Part shown: positions 1 to 6,927 of the stretch, piece by piece
Layout: every line of letters begins with the position of its first letter
Position numbering within the stretch: position 1 is the stretch's first letter
Assembly: GCF_021648855.1 (NCBI RefSeq)
Contig: NZ_JAKJHX010000104.1
Span: forward strand, 1-18,486
Reading direction: 5' to 3'
DNA: 18,486 nucleotides
DNA from: Tychonema litorale BBK16
Lineage (GTDB): Bacteria > Cyanobacteriota > Cyanobacteriia > Cyanobacteriales > Microcoleaceae
The notes under the pieces: generated by a model
Database searches by the model: none
What the model was told of the DNA's origin: nothing
The model's input: the letters and a program-made list of their open reading frames with translations, nothing else
Translations under genes and position numbers: made by a program

Positions 1-294
1 CAGTCTGTGAAGCGTAAAGAATCCCCGTGCGTTTACGCCGGGGAGTATTTCAACATCCATGAAGCACAGCAACGCCATCAAAATTTTGGTCAGGTGCAAA
101 ATGCCTTCGTGCGAATCGTTAATGACCAAACGCAACAAGAAGCTGTTCGCTACGACCTTGTAGAAGATTATTCTATAGAGACAGCGCTGATTATGGCTGA
201 ACTTTATCGCAAAGACGGTGAGTGGCGTCTCAATGCAGTCGGATCAGGTTATCAAGGTGGTTTACAAGCATTACTTGATCGCTATAGTACCTAA
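1..294 (+). CDS. TerD-family protein, C-terminal part (5' end outside window)
   Basis: The reading frame is open to the first base, so the gene begins upstream; the GTG at base 7 need not be its start. The visible 97 codons contain the conserved C-terminal TerD region: NIHEAQQRHQNFGQV, NAFVRIVN, then YDLVEDYSIETALIMAELYR and a GEWRLNAVGSGYQGGL ending. TerD proteins are Ca2+-binding beta-sandwich proteins linked to tellurite and other stress responses; the Ca2+ site of this copy would lie outside the window. It is a tandem paralogue of the next gene, 20 bp downstream. Oddity: between SVKR (residues 3-6 of the visible frame) and NIHEA the expected beta strand (compare KLVFTVNIYD in the neighbour) is replaced by about 12 unrelated residues encoded by a GC-rich palindrome (bases 22-44). 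It may be a repeat-modified or decaying copy. Family call firm, functionality uncertain. Confidence 0.75.
   Translation, partial: QSVKRKESPCVYAGEYFNIHEAQQRHQNFGQVQNAFVRIVNDQTQQEAVRYDLVEDYSIETALIMAELYRKDGEWRLNAVGSGYQGGLQALLDRYST
22..44. repeat. short GC-rich palindrome inside terD-like ORF
   Basis: CCCCG (23-27) pairs with CGGGG (39-43) and GCGT (29-32) with ACGC (35-38) around a two-base loop, with one bulged T. Such compact hairpins are typical of intergenic repeats in filamentous cyanobacteria, but this one lies inside an open reading frame. Confidence 0.55.
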
Positions 295-314
295 AAAGCT
301 AACAGGTAAAACAC

Positions 315-917
315 ATGGGAATTAACCTACAAAAAGGACAGCGGATATCCCTTTCCAAAGAAGCGCCAGGGCTGACAAAATTGGTCTGCGGATTAGGCTG
401 GGATGTGGCAAAACGCTCAGGTGGAGGTGTATTTGGGGCTTTTAGTAATGCTCCAGATTATGACCTGGATGCCTCAGTGATTTGTTTGGATCAAAATGGC
501 AAACTGAATGATACCACCAATGTCATTTATTTTAGCAATCTCTCCCATCGTTCAGGAGCTATTACACATTTAGGTGATAATCGCACTGGGGCGGGAGACG
601 GGGATGATGAGAAAATACTGATCGATTTATCTCGGATGCCCTCACAAATTGTCAAACTGGTTTTCACAGTTAACATTTACGATTGCATGGCACGTAAGCA
701 AGACTTTGGACAAGTTCAAAATGCCTTTGTGCGCTTGGTTAATCAGTCGAATAATCAAGAACTTGCAAAATATAACCTATCAGGTGCTGAATACCAAGGT
801 ATGACGGGGATGCTGATGGCAGAAATCTATAAGCACAATGATGAGTGGAAAATGGCTGCGATCGGCAACGGTGTTAAAGTTAATGGGTTAGAGGAACTTG
901 TGAAAACCTACGTTTAA
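315..917 (+). CDS. TerD-family stress protein
   Basis: A complete 200-residue protein, the usual length for single-domain TerD proteins. It begins MGINLQKGQRISLSKEAPGL, a typical TerD N-terminus. It has the GLGWD segment, the acidic DYDLDAS loop (about residues 48-54), the GDNRTGAGDGDDE Ca2+-binding loop (87-99), and the C-terminal NIYD...RKQDFGQVQNAFVRLVN block (120-143). The family binds calcium and occurs in ter operons for tellurite, phage or oxidative stress; the exact biochemical role is not settled. It is soluble, with no signal peptide or membrane segment. It follows its truncated paralogue by 20 bp in the same direction, so the pair is probably co-transcribed. No strong Shine-Dalgarno precedes the ATG. 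The transcript faces the DUF58 gene, with a perfect 36-bp palindrome between them. Confidence 0.9.
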   Translation: MGINLQKGQRISLSKEAPGLTKLVCGLGWDVAKRSGGGVFGAFSNAPDYDLDASVICLDQNGKLNDTTNVIYFSNLSHRSGAITHLGDNRTGAGDGDDEKILIDLSRMPSQIVKLVFTVNIYDCMARKQDFGQVQNAFVRLVNQSNNQELAKYNLSGAEYQGMTGMLMAEIYKHNDEWKMAAIGNGVKVNGLEELVKTYV

Positions 918-939
918 CTGTTTGCTCAATATACTGCTC

Positions 940-975
940 AAATGTAGGGGCAATTCATGAATTGCCCCTACATTT
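940..975. repeat. perfect 36-bp palindrome (TGTAGGGGC family) between convergent genes
   Basis: Bases 940-957 are the exact reverse complement of 958-975; the arm begins AAATGTAGGGGCAATTCA. It lies between the convergent terD-like gene and the DUF58 gene and could act as a bidirectional terminator or transcript-end stabiliser. Related copies starting TGTAGGGGC or GTAGGGGC lie near 3562, 6861 and 10631. Confidence 0.8.
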
Positions 976-1023
976 CAGAGGAAAATCATACTTTAAATCA
1001 GCAACGCCTCCTCTTCTAGGGAC

Positions 1024-2205
1024 TCAATAACTAATCGCTCTTTCTAGCGGTGATTGCAACTGAAGTTCCAAAGGTCGATCGGACCGAATTTCGATACCGG
1101 GAAAATCACTTTTTACTAATACTTTATCGCCGATTTCAGCATGAGAACTCGGCCAGAGTACCCAACGACTTCCTTGAGTAAGAGTGTTTAAACTTTCAGA
1201 ATGTTTTGTATCATACTGAGTCAGCCAAATAATCGGCAGTTTGGGGCGTTTTTCAACAACATCTTCCCCTGCATTTACTGCTGCTAAAGTTTCCAAAACT
1301 ACTCGGTTTCCCGATACTATTCCCGTTCCGGTAGTCCAAAGTTTGACGTTTAACAAACGCTTGCTAGCATAGAAGTAAAGGGATGCAGCTACTGTCACGG
1401 CTTGTTCAAATTCCTTTGGTTCCCAGGTGGCACCGCTGTCGAGAGCAATAATAATTTCTTGACCGCCGGCTGCAACTTCCAACTCCCGCACCCTTAGTTC
1501 CCCGTAGCGGGCGCTGGTGCGCCAGTGAATCAGTCTGGTGGGGTCTCCGTGTCGGTAGGGTCTGAGGTTACGGGTGAGGCCTTCTGTAGCATTTTGCGAT
1601 CTCCTGCGATCGTACAATTGCGGACTGTCTTCTTGACCGATGCGATCGATCAAAGGGCAAGTGTTCAATGGCAAAACCTGCGGGTAAACCACCGCCACCG
1701 CCTTCACCGGCTGGCTGCGTCGGCACCAAAACAACCCCAAAGGTGCTGCTGTCCTCAAGTACACCTCCTGCCAGCGATAAACGCCCCGCCGTTGGACTTC
1801 CAGGTAGTATGTATCCGTGTAAATACTGTGGGCTGCTATAAGTTCGATCGGGCGAACAACCACTTTTCCTAGTACAAATGGCAAGATGTCCACCAGTTGT
1901 AATAGGGTTTTAGGTTCCTGGGAGCGATTTTCGATTTGTAGTTCGATCGTAATTTGGTCGCCCACACTCACAGGCTCGATCGCACGACGGCGAACTTCCA
2001 ACGAATGGAGCGATCGAGTCGATAAAAACGCCGCTATTCCCAACAGCGCCAAACTCCCACCGCTGAGCGCATACAACCACCCAGACATTGTATTAGTAGC
2101 AGAACCAAAAAAGAAAACAGTCAACCCGATCAACACCCAACCCGTATGAGCGGGCGTTACAGCGCGAGTTTCTAGCCAGTCGGCAATGTTGTGACCGATG
2201 TTCAT
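1024..2205 (-). CDS. DUF58 domain membrane protein
   Basis: A 393-residue protein. Two hydrophobic segments near the N-terminus (about 21-37 and 44-62) anchor it in the membrane. A long region with the DUF58 signature follows: LRPYRHGDPTRLIHW (about 214-228), then RTSARYGELRVRE, followed by a von Willebrand A-like stretch (EIIIALDSGATWEP). DUF58 proteins are typically partners of MoxR-type AAA ATPases and are thought to help assemble or regulate other complexes. No moxR gene is visible, so the partner here is unknown. The ATG at 2205 has no clear Shine-Dalgarno, but the N-terminus is full for the family. It diverges from the pilT-like gene with only 75 bp between the starts, so the two promoters must be close or overlapping. 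Confidence 0.85.
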   Translation of the reverse strand: MNIGHNIADWLETRAVTPAHTGWVLIGLTVFFFGSATNTMSGWLYALSGGSLALLGIAAFLSTRSLHSLEVRRRAIEPVSVGDQITIELQIENRSQEPKTLLQLVDILPFVLGKVVVRPIELIAAHSIYTDTYYLEVQRRGVYRWQEVYLRTAAPLGLFWCRRSQPVKAVAVVYPQVLPLNTCPLIDRIGQEDSPQLYDRRRSQNATEGLTRNLRPYRHGDPTRLIHWRTSARYGELRVRELEVAAGGQEIIIALDSGATWEPKEFEQAVTVAASLYFYASKRLLNVKLWTTGTGIVSGNRVVLETLAAVNAGEDVVEKRPKLPIIWLTQYDTKHSESLNTLTQGSRWVLWPSSHAEIGDKVLVKSDFPGIEIRSDRPLELQLQSPLERAISY

Positions 2206-2267
2206 AGCAGCAGATATTAGCGATTAGATTGGAAATCGGCTATTTTTAGCAAAAAACCTACACTCAA

Positions 2268-2273
2268 TGGAGA
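2268..2273 (+). promoter_or_regulatory. ribosome-binding site of the pilT-like gene
   Basis: TGGAGA seven bases before the ATG at 2281 fixes this start and so includes the long proline-rich N-terminus in the protein. Confidence 0.6.
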
Positions 2274-2280
2274 CAAAAAA

Positions 2281-3552
2281 ATGAACCCATTAGACAATCC
2301 TACACCCGTTCGACCAGACGCTCAAGCCCGCCGTACACCGCCACCTCCACCGCCCTTGGCAGCGCATCCAGCACCACCTCCAGCGCCTTCTGCACCCGCA
2401 GCCCAGCGACAGCCGGAAGTTCCATCAAATACGATCGAGCAAATGGTCAGAGATGCCCATAGCGTCAGCGCTTCCGACATTCACATTCGAGTCGGCCAAG
2501 TACCTCGATTTCGGATTCGGGGGGTGATGCAACTAGCGATGAATCACGTCAAAGTAACCCCAGAAATTTTTGAACAATACTTAGCAGAAATGTTCTCTCC
2601 TGAACAACGAAAACAATTCGTAAATACCAAAGAATTAGATGCAGCAATTTTTTATCCAGGCTTCGTGCGGTGTCGGGTAAACTGTTTTGATTCTCTCAGT
2701 GGCGGTGCCATAGTATTGCGTTTGATTAATCTGGAAATACCGACTATCGACTCCATGCGATTACCAGAAGTGCTCAAAAGTATCATCCTGCGATCGCAAG
2801 GCTTAATCTTAGTTACAGGGCCGACCGGTTCGGGAAAATCGACAACAGTGGCTGCGATGATTGACCACCTCAATCAGATGGAGCAAAAGCACGTAGTGAC
2901 AATCGAAGACCCGATCGAATTCATTCACCCTTCTAAGAAATGCTTGGTTAGTCAGCGGGAAGTAGGCTTACACACCCACGAATTTGGGCAAGCATTGCGG
3001 GCTGTCTTGCGGGAAGATCCAGATGTCATTCTGATTGGCGAAATGCGCGATCGCGTCACCATCAATACAGCATTACAAGCAGCTCAAACTGGTCACTTAG
3101 TATTAGGAACTCTGCACACACGCAGCGCCATCAATGCTATCAACCGCTTGTTGAATATGTATCCGCCCGAAGAACAGCAGGCGATGCGGATTCAAATTTG
3201 CGACTCTTTAGTAGCAGTAATTGCCCAACTTTTGTTGCCAACTGTTGACAACCGCCGCGTCGCCGTTCACGACATTTTGGTAAATACACCTGCGATGAAT
3301 GATTACTTGATGAAAGGTGCTGATGACGAAGCTTTCCGGTTGATGGAACATGATACTTACGAAGGAATGCAGATTATTAACCAAGCTCTTTATGCACTTG
3401 TACTTGAGGGCAGAGTTACGATCGAAGAAGCAGCAAAAGCTTCCCCCGAAGCGACCGATTTAGACCGTCGCTTGCGGACAGGAGGCTACGATGTTGCCGA
3501 CGCTCGTGGCTTTGAAGGTAGTAAAAAAGAACGCCGCGTTACTTCTAGGTAA
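2281..3552 (+). CDS. pilT: type IV pilus retraction ATPase, PilT family (PilT2-like)
   Basis: A 423-residue GspE/PilT superfamily ATPase that would power pilus retraction at the inner membrane. An N-terminal Pro/Ala-rich tail (about 8-48) precedes a standard N-terminal domain (ASDIHIRVGQVPRFRI). Walker A is GPTGSGKS (180-187), the Asp box VTIEDPIEFIH (206-216), Walker B DPDVILIGEMRD (246-257) and the His box TGHLVLGTLHT (270-280). All catalytic motifs are intact. In place of the AIRNLIRE-type retraction motif of canonical PilT it has AMNDYLMKG (338-346), followed by GMQIINQAL, which aligns with the end of the family. Canonical PilT is about 350-370 residues, so this form is longer. The proline-rich tail and length recall the second cyanobacterial PilT paralogue, which acts in motility and phototaxis direction; that assignment is inference. 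It has no other pilus gene beside it. Confidence 0.88.
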   Translation: MNPLDNPTPVRPDAQARRTPPPPPPLAAHPAPPPAPSAPAAQRQPEVPSNTIEQMVRDAHSVSASDIHIRVGQVPRFRIRGVMQLAMNHVKVTPEIFEQYLAEMFSPEQRKQFVNTKELDAAIFYPGFVRCRVNCFDSLSGGAIVLRLINLEIPTIDSMRLPEVLKSIILRSQGLILVTGPTGSGKSTTVAAMIDHLNQMEQKHVVTIEDPIEFIHPSKKCLVSQREVGLHTHEFGQALRAVLREDPDVILIGEMRDRVTINTALQAAQTGHLVLGTLHTRSAINAINRLLNMYPPEEQQAMRIQICDSLVAVIAQLLLPTVDNRRVAVHDILVNTPAMNDYLMKGADDEAFRLMEHDTYEGMQIINQALYALVLEGRVTIEEAAKASPEATDLDRRLRTGGYDVADARGFEGSKKERRVTSR

Positions 3553-3561
3553 CAGAAAATT

Positions 3562-3588
3562 GTAGGGGCAAACCCGTGGTTGCCCCCA
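3562..3588 (+). terminator. hairpin after pilT-like gene (TGTAGGGGC family)
   Basis: GGGGCAA pairs with TTGCCCC around a short loop, ten bases after the stop codon. No immediate T run follows, so it is a repeat-derived hairpin that may end or protect the transcript rather than a textbook terminator. The rest of the 253-bp gap to the next gene is AT-rich. It probably holds the promoter for the epimerase gene, but I cannot place the boxes with confidence. Confidence 0.5.
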
Positions 3589-3791
3589 TATATCCAGAAG
3601 ATTTAAGATTAAGTTTTTTTAATAACCGCCTGACTTTACATTAACTTTAAAATTTGAGCTAAAATCTTATGTTATTGCAAAGAAATGGTAAAGATATGTT
3701 ATGACTGTTGCCAAGCTCTAGCCACTTAAGATTATAGTTGTAATAAGATTTTTTTGTAGAAAACGTTCCGATAAAGTATATTTTAAAATCA

Positions 3792-3797
3792 AAGGAG
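3792..3797 (+). promoter_or_regulatory. ribosome-binding site deciding a GTG start
   Basis: AAGGAG eight bases before the GTG at 3806 is the best Shine-Dalgarno in this part of the window and supports GTG as the true start of the epimerase gene. Confidence 0.7.
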
Positions 3798-3805
3798 CCC
3801 GAAAA

Positions 3806-5428
3806 GTGAAGACTGCATCTAACCCCTCACAAGTATTTAGCAAAGCCGAAATAATCGATCGCATCCAACAGCTAGTTCCCCCAGGCTCTCCCGAACCGAA
3901 AGACTCTGAAATCCTTGCTACTCTTCAAACTTTGACCGCACAGTTAATTGCAGCCTATCAAGCCGACGGACAATTAGAAAGCGAACCTTTTGACGACGTG
4001 CGCGATCGCACCGTTCACCTTTACAGCGCCGCAGTCAGTAGCAAACTCAAAGGAAAAACCATCCTAGTCACCGGCGGCGAAGGATGCGTCGGCAATTTCT
4101 TAATTGAAAAACTCCTCGAATTAGGTGCAAATCAAATCATTTCCGCCGACAAAGCCCGATGTCAAAACCTAGAAGAAACCCACCCAATTTTCGAGCGAAA
4201 AGGTGCTGTCACCTTCTATGCTGCCGACATTCGCAACTTTGAAGCCCTAAAACACATATTTGAAGTAGAAAAGCCAGATATTGTCTTTCACCTAGCAGCT
4301 CAACGCTCCCCTGGATTAGCTGAAATCCAAATCCGAGAAACAGTTACAACGAGCCTTTTGGGAACCCAAAACGTCATCCAACTCTGCGAAGAATACGGCA
4401 TAGAAAATTGTGTCTTTTCTTCCACAGGCAAAACCTCCAGATATTTTACAACCGAAGTTTATGCCGCTTCCAAAAAGTTTGCCGAATGGCAATTTGCCAG
4501 AGCAGCTCAATCCGGTAATGTCATTTACGGAATGGTTCGCTTTACTCATATGTTGGAAAACAGCTTGTTCTGTGAACAAATGTCCAACAAAGTAAAGGAA
4601 AGTAAGACTGTCAACGTTCATGCTCCCCACCGCTACGTCACTGCTCAAAATTTGGTCGAAGCCGTACATTTATTACTAAACGGACTGGTTTTATCACTTC
4701 CAGGAAAACTCAAACTTTTCACAGTCCGAAATCTCGGTTGGCCAACAGAAACCTTGGAAGTAGCACTTTACAAAATACTTGAGTCAGGCAAAAATCTCCC
4801 GATTTATTTTCAAGGACTTTTACCAGGCTATGAAGAACCATTTTTCATGGGACAATTTGACTGGAGCAAACCTACAGAAATTCACCTGCTCATTAATGTT
4901 CTCGAAGACCCTTTTAGAATTATTGAGGATTGTGGCGATATAGTGAGTGCAGAAGTAGCTCCTTTTTCTTTACGGGTATTCGACAAACAAGTGTCGCACC
5001 TAGAAAGCTTAATTAGCAATCCTGATTTCCCAGAAGCCCAAATTAAACAAGTGCTGGTAGCCGCCGAAAAAGAAGTGATAGCTTCCTCTTTTGCGTGGAG
5101 TTCAGCCCCAGACTTGTTGAAGATTTTGCAGTCAGGAGTCAACCCGAAGAAATTGCAAGGTTACGGAACAGATATCACCGACTACAGCGAGATTATCGAG
5201 CTACTTGTACAAGGAATATACGGCCGACTTAATGCAGAAGTGTTAGACAATGCTGAAGTTAATGCTGATGAATTTGATGAGTTAATTGAAAGTCTGTCAA
5301 CAGTGGATTCTATTGGAGTTGAGGTGCAGTATTTGCGATCGGTATCCAAAAATTTCAAAGAATTTACAGAACTACCACTGTGCATTCAAAAAAAATCAGA
5401 CCATTTTGTCCTCCGCGACGCAGCTTAA
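3806..5428 (+). CDS. NAD-dependent epimerase/dehydratase (polysaccharide biosynthesis, CapD-like)
   Basis: A 540-residue extended short-chain dehydrogenase/reductase. After an N-terminal helical region of about 80 residues, the Rossmann fold opens with ILVTGGEGCVG (TGGxGxxG at 89-96). It continues with the acidic DIR (141-143), HLAAQR (162-167), the catalytic Ser in FSST (about 205) and YAASK (Tyr219, Lys223). The segment VRFTHMLENSLF...RYVTAQNLVEAVHLLL matches the substrate region of the Polysacc_synt_2/CapD group, which modifies nucleotide sugars (4,6-dehydration or epimerisation). The last ~220 residues (about 320-540) do not match a domain I recognise. Whole length is well above the 330-350 typical of a lone CapD domain. 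A glycosyltransferase gene follows in the same direction, which fits exopolysaccharide or glycan synthesis. Substrate unknown. Confidence 0.8.
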   Translation: MKTASNPSQVFSKAEIIDRIQQLVPPGSPEPKDSEILATLQTLTAQLIAAYQADGQLESEPFDDVRDRTVHLYSAAVSSKLKGKTILVTGGEGCVGNFLIEKLLELGANQIISADKARCQNLEETHPIFERKGAVTFYAADIRNFEALKHIFEVEKPDIVFHLAAQRSPGLAEIQIRETVTTSLLGTQNVIQLCEEYGIENCVFSSTGKTSRYFTTEVYAASKKFAEWQFARAAQSGNVIYGMVRFTHMLENSLFCEQMSNKVKESKTVNVHAPHRYVTAQNLVEAVHLLLNGLVLSLPGKLKLFTVRNLGWPTETLEVALYKILESGKNLPIYFQGLLPGYEEPFFMGQFDWSKPTEIHLLINVLEDPFRIIEDCGDIVSAEVAPFSLRVFDKQVSHLESLISNPDFPEAQIKQVLVAAEKEVIASSFAWSSAPDLLKILQSGVNPKKLQGYGTDITDYSEIIELLVQGIYGRLNAEVLDNAEVNADEFDELIESLSTVDSIGVEVQYLRSVSKNFKEFTELPLCIQKKSDHFVLRDAA

Positions 5429-5447
5429 TATCAATTGCAGTTTTTGG

Positions 5448-5510
5448 TAGGGTGCGTCGCTTGCTATATCTTTGATAAAACTTGTATATTATAGATGGCG
5501 ACGCACCTTA
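5448..5510. repeat. inverted repeat with GGTGCGTCGC arms
   Basis: Arms of 13 bp (5448-5460 and 5498-5510, one mismatch) flank a 37-base AT-rich loop. It lies between the epimerase and glycosyltransferase genes. Compact GTGCGTCGC inverted repeats of this kind are common between cyanobacterial genes. It could weaken read-through between the two genes. Confidence 0.65.
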
Positions 5511-5563
5511 CTTGGAGCGCCAGATTGATTGACATATTGGCAAAATTCACATAATCTGCTACC

Positions 5564-6814
5564 TTGGATAGCGTGACTCAATCAGTTAACAAGTTTGGTA
5601 CTATAATTGTGCAAATTAATCACCTAGCGTTCCTATTTATTGATGTAATTCTATTTGCGATCGCCCTAATTCTCCTAATTCCCGTCACAGTTCTATTTCT
5701 AGAATGCACCGCAGCCTTATTATCGGGCCCAAGCAAAACATCCGAAACTAAATCGCCCCGTCCCAAAATAGCAGTTCTAATTCCCGCTTACAACGAAGCA
5801 GCAGGAATTGCAGCCACAATATCCACAATATTGCCACAGCTAACACCAGACGATCGCCTGTTAGTCATTGCAGACAACTGTACCGATGCTACAGCAGAAA
5901 TCGCCCGTAACTGTGGTGCAACTGCGATCGAGCGCCAAGACAACGAACGCAAGGGCAAAGGATATGCCCTAGACTTCGGCCTAGAGTCGATCGCCTCCGA
6001 CCCCCCAGAAGTAGTAATTATGGTTGACGCAGACTGTATCTGTCAGCCATTCGCCTTAGAGACATTAGCCAGAGTTGCAGTTACTTCCTCTCGGCCAGTT
6101 CAAGCAACCTATCTCATGGAACAGCCACCCAATCCTACTCCGAAAGATTCCATTTCCGCCTTAGCATTTCTAGTAAAAAACCTAGTCAGACCCAGCGGAT
6201 TAAAACAATTAGGATTCCCATCATTACTAACAGGAACTGGCATGGCTTTTCCCTGGTCAATCATTCGATCAGTTTCCCTAGCCAGCAGTAATATAGTTGA
6301 AGATATGCAAATGAGTCTCGATTTGGCGATCGCCGGATCTCCCACCGTATTCTGCCCCGAAGCCAGAGTCACTGGGTGTTTACCACAACAGCAAGAAGCA
6401 GCAAAAAGTCAAAGAACCAGATGGGAACACGGGCACATACAGACACTCCTCACCCAAACTCCCCGCCTGACAACAGCATCAGTCCAGCAAAAACGATTTG
6501 ACTTATTTGCGATCGCCCTAGACTTATCCGTCCCTCCCCTTTCGCTGTTAGTCGCCATCTGGCTAGCAGCTTTTGTCGCCTCATTACTAGCAGCAACCCT
6601 CGGAACATCTCCAATTCCCAGCATCTTGTTAGCAGTACAAGGAATACTAATTTTAGTTTCAATTGTCAGCGCTTGGGCTAAATTTGGACGTGCCGATATT
6701 TCCGGTTCCACTCTGTTATCTGTACCCTTTTACATCCTCTGGAAAATCCCTTTATATTTCGGTTTTATCCTCAAGCGACAAACCAAATGGATACGCACAG
6801 AACGAGATGCTTAA
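5564..6814 (+). CDS. family 2 glycosyltransferase, membrane-attached
   Basis: A processive-type GT2 of 416 residues. A long N-terminal hydrophobic segment (about 20-55) precedes the GT-A domain. That domain has AVLIPAYNEAAGI (70-82), the nucleotide-sugar-binding ADNCTDAT, DAD (155-157) for metal and UDP-sugar, TGTGMAF (about 223-229), the catalytic ED (246-247) and QRTRW (283-287, the Q..RW motif). Two or three C-terminal membrane segments follow. These are the marks of cellulose-synthase-like or polysaccharide-extending transferases acting at the cytoplasmic face. The start is uncertain: TTG at 5564 gives the longest form, GTG at 5573 is three codons in, and neither has a strong ribosome site. 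Placement behind a nucleotide-sugar epimerase suggests a shared surface-glycan pathway. It is convergent with the giant kinase gene. Donor and product unknown. Confidence 0.87.
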   Translation: MDSVTQSVNKFGTIIVQINHLAFLFIDVILFAIALILLIPVTVLFLECTAALLSGPSKTSETKSPRPKIAVLIPAYNEAAGIAATISTILPQLTPDDRLLVIADNCTDATAEIARNCGATAIERQDNERKGKGYALDFGLESIASDPPEVVIMVDADCICQPFALETLARVAVTSSRPVQATYLMEQPPNPTPKDSISALAFLVKNLVRPSGLKQLGFPSLLTGTGMAFPWSIIRSVSLASSNIVEDMQMSLDLAIAGSPTVFCPEARVTGCLPQQQEAAKSQRTRWEHGHIQTLLTQTPRLTTASVQQKRFDLFAIALDLSVPPLSLLVAIWLAAFVASLLAATLGTSPIPSILLAVQGILILVSIVSAWAKFGRADISGSTLLSVPFYILWKIPLYFGFILKRQTKWIRTERDA

Positions 6815-6860
6815 TCATATCAATTCCGGTAGCATCTTGATTCGCACTTGTATGAATTTT

Positions 6861-6920
6861 GTAGGGGCGGGTTCACCAATAATATAAGCCTGTAATCTAC
6901 AATATAATAAACCCGCCCTC
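6861..6920. repeat. inverted repeat between convergent genes (TGTAGGGGC family)
   Basis: GGGGCGGGTT (6864-6873) pairs with AACCCGCCCT (6910-6919) across a ~36-base AT-rich loop. It sits between the ends of the glycosyltransferase and kinase genes, where it may act as a terminator for both. Confidence 0.65.
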
Positions 6921-6927
6921 CCGATAC

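Noticed and set aside
1525..2149. Plus-strand ORFs opposite the DUF58 gene
   Set aside because: They lie wholly inside a well-supported minus-strand gene and have no recognisable domain.
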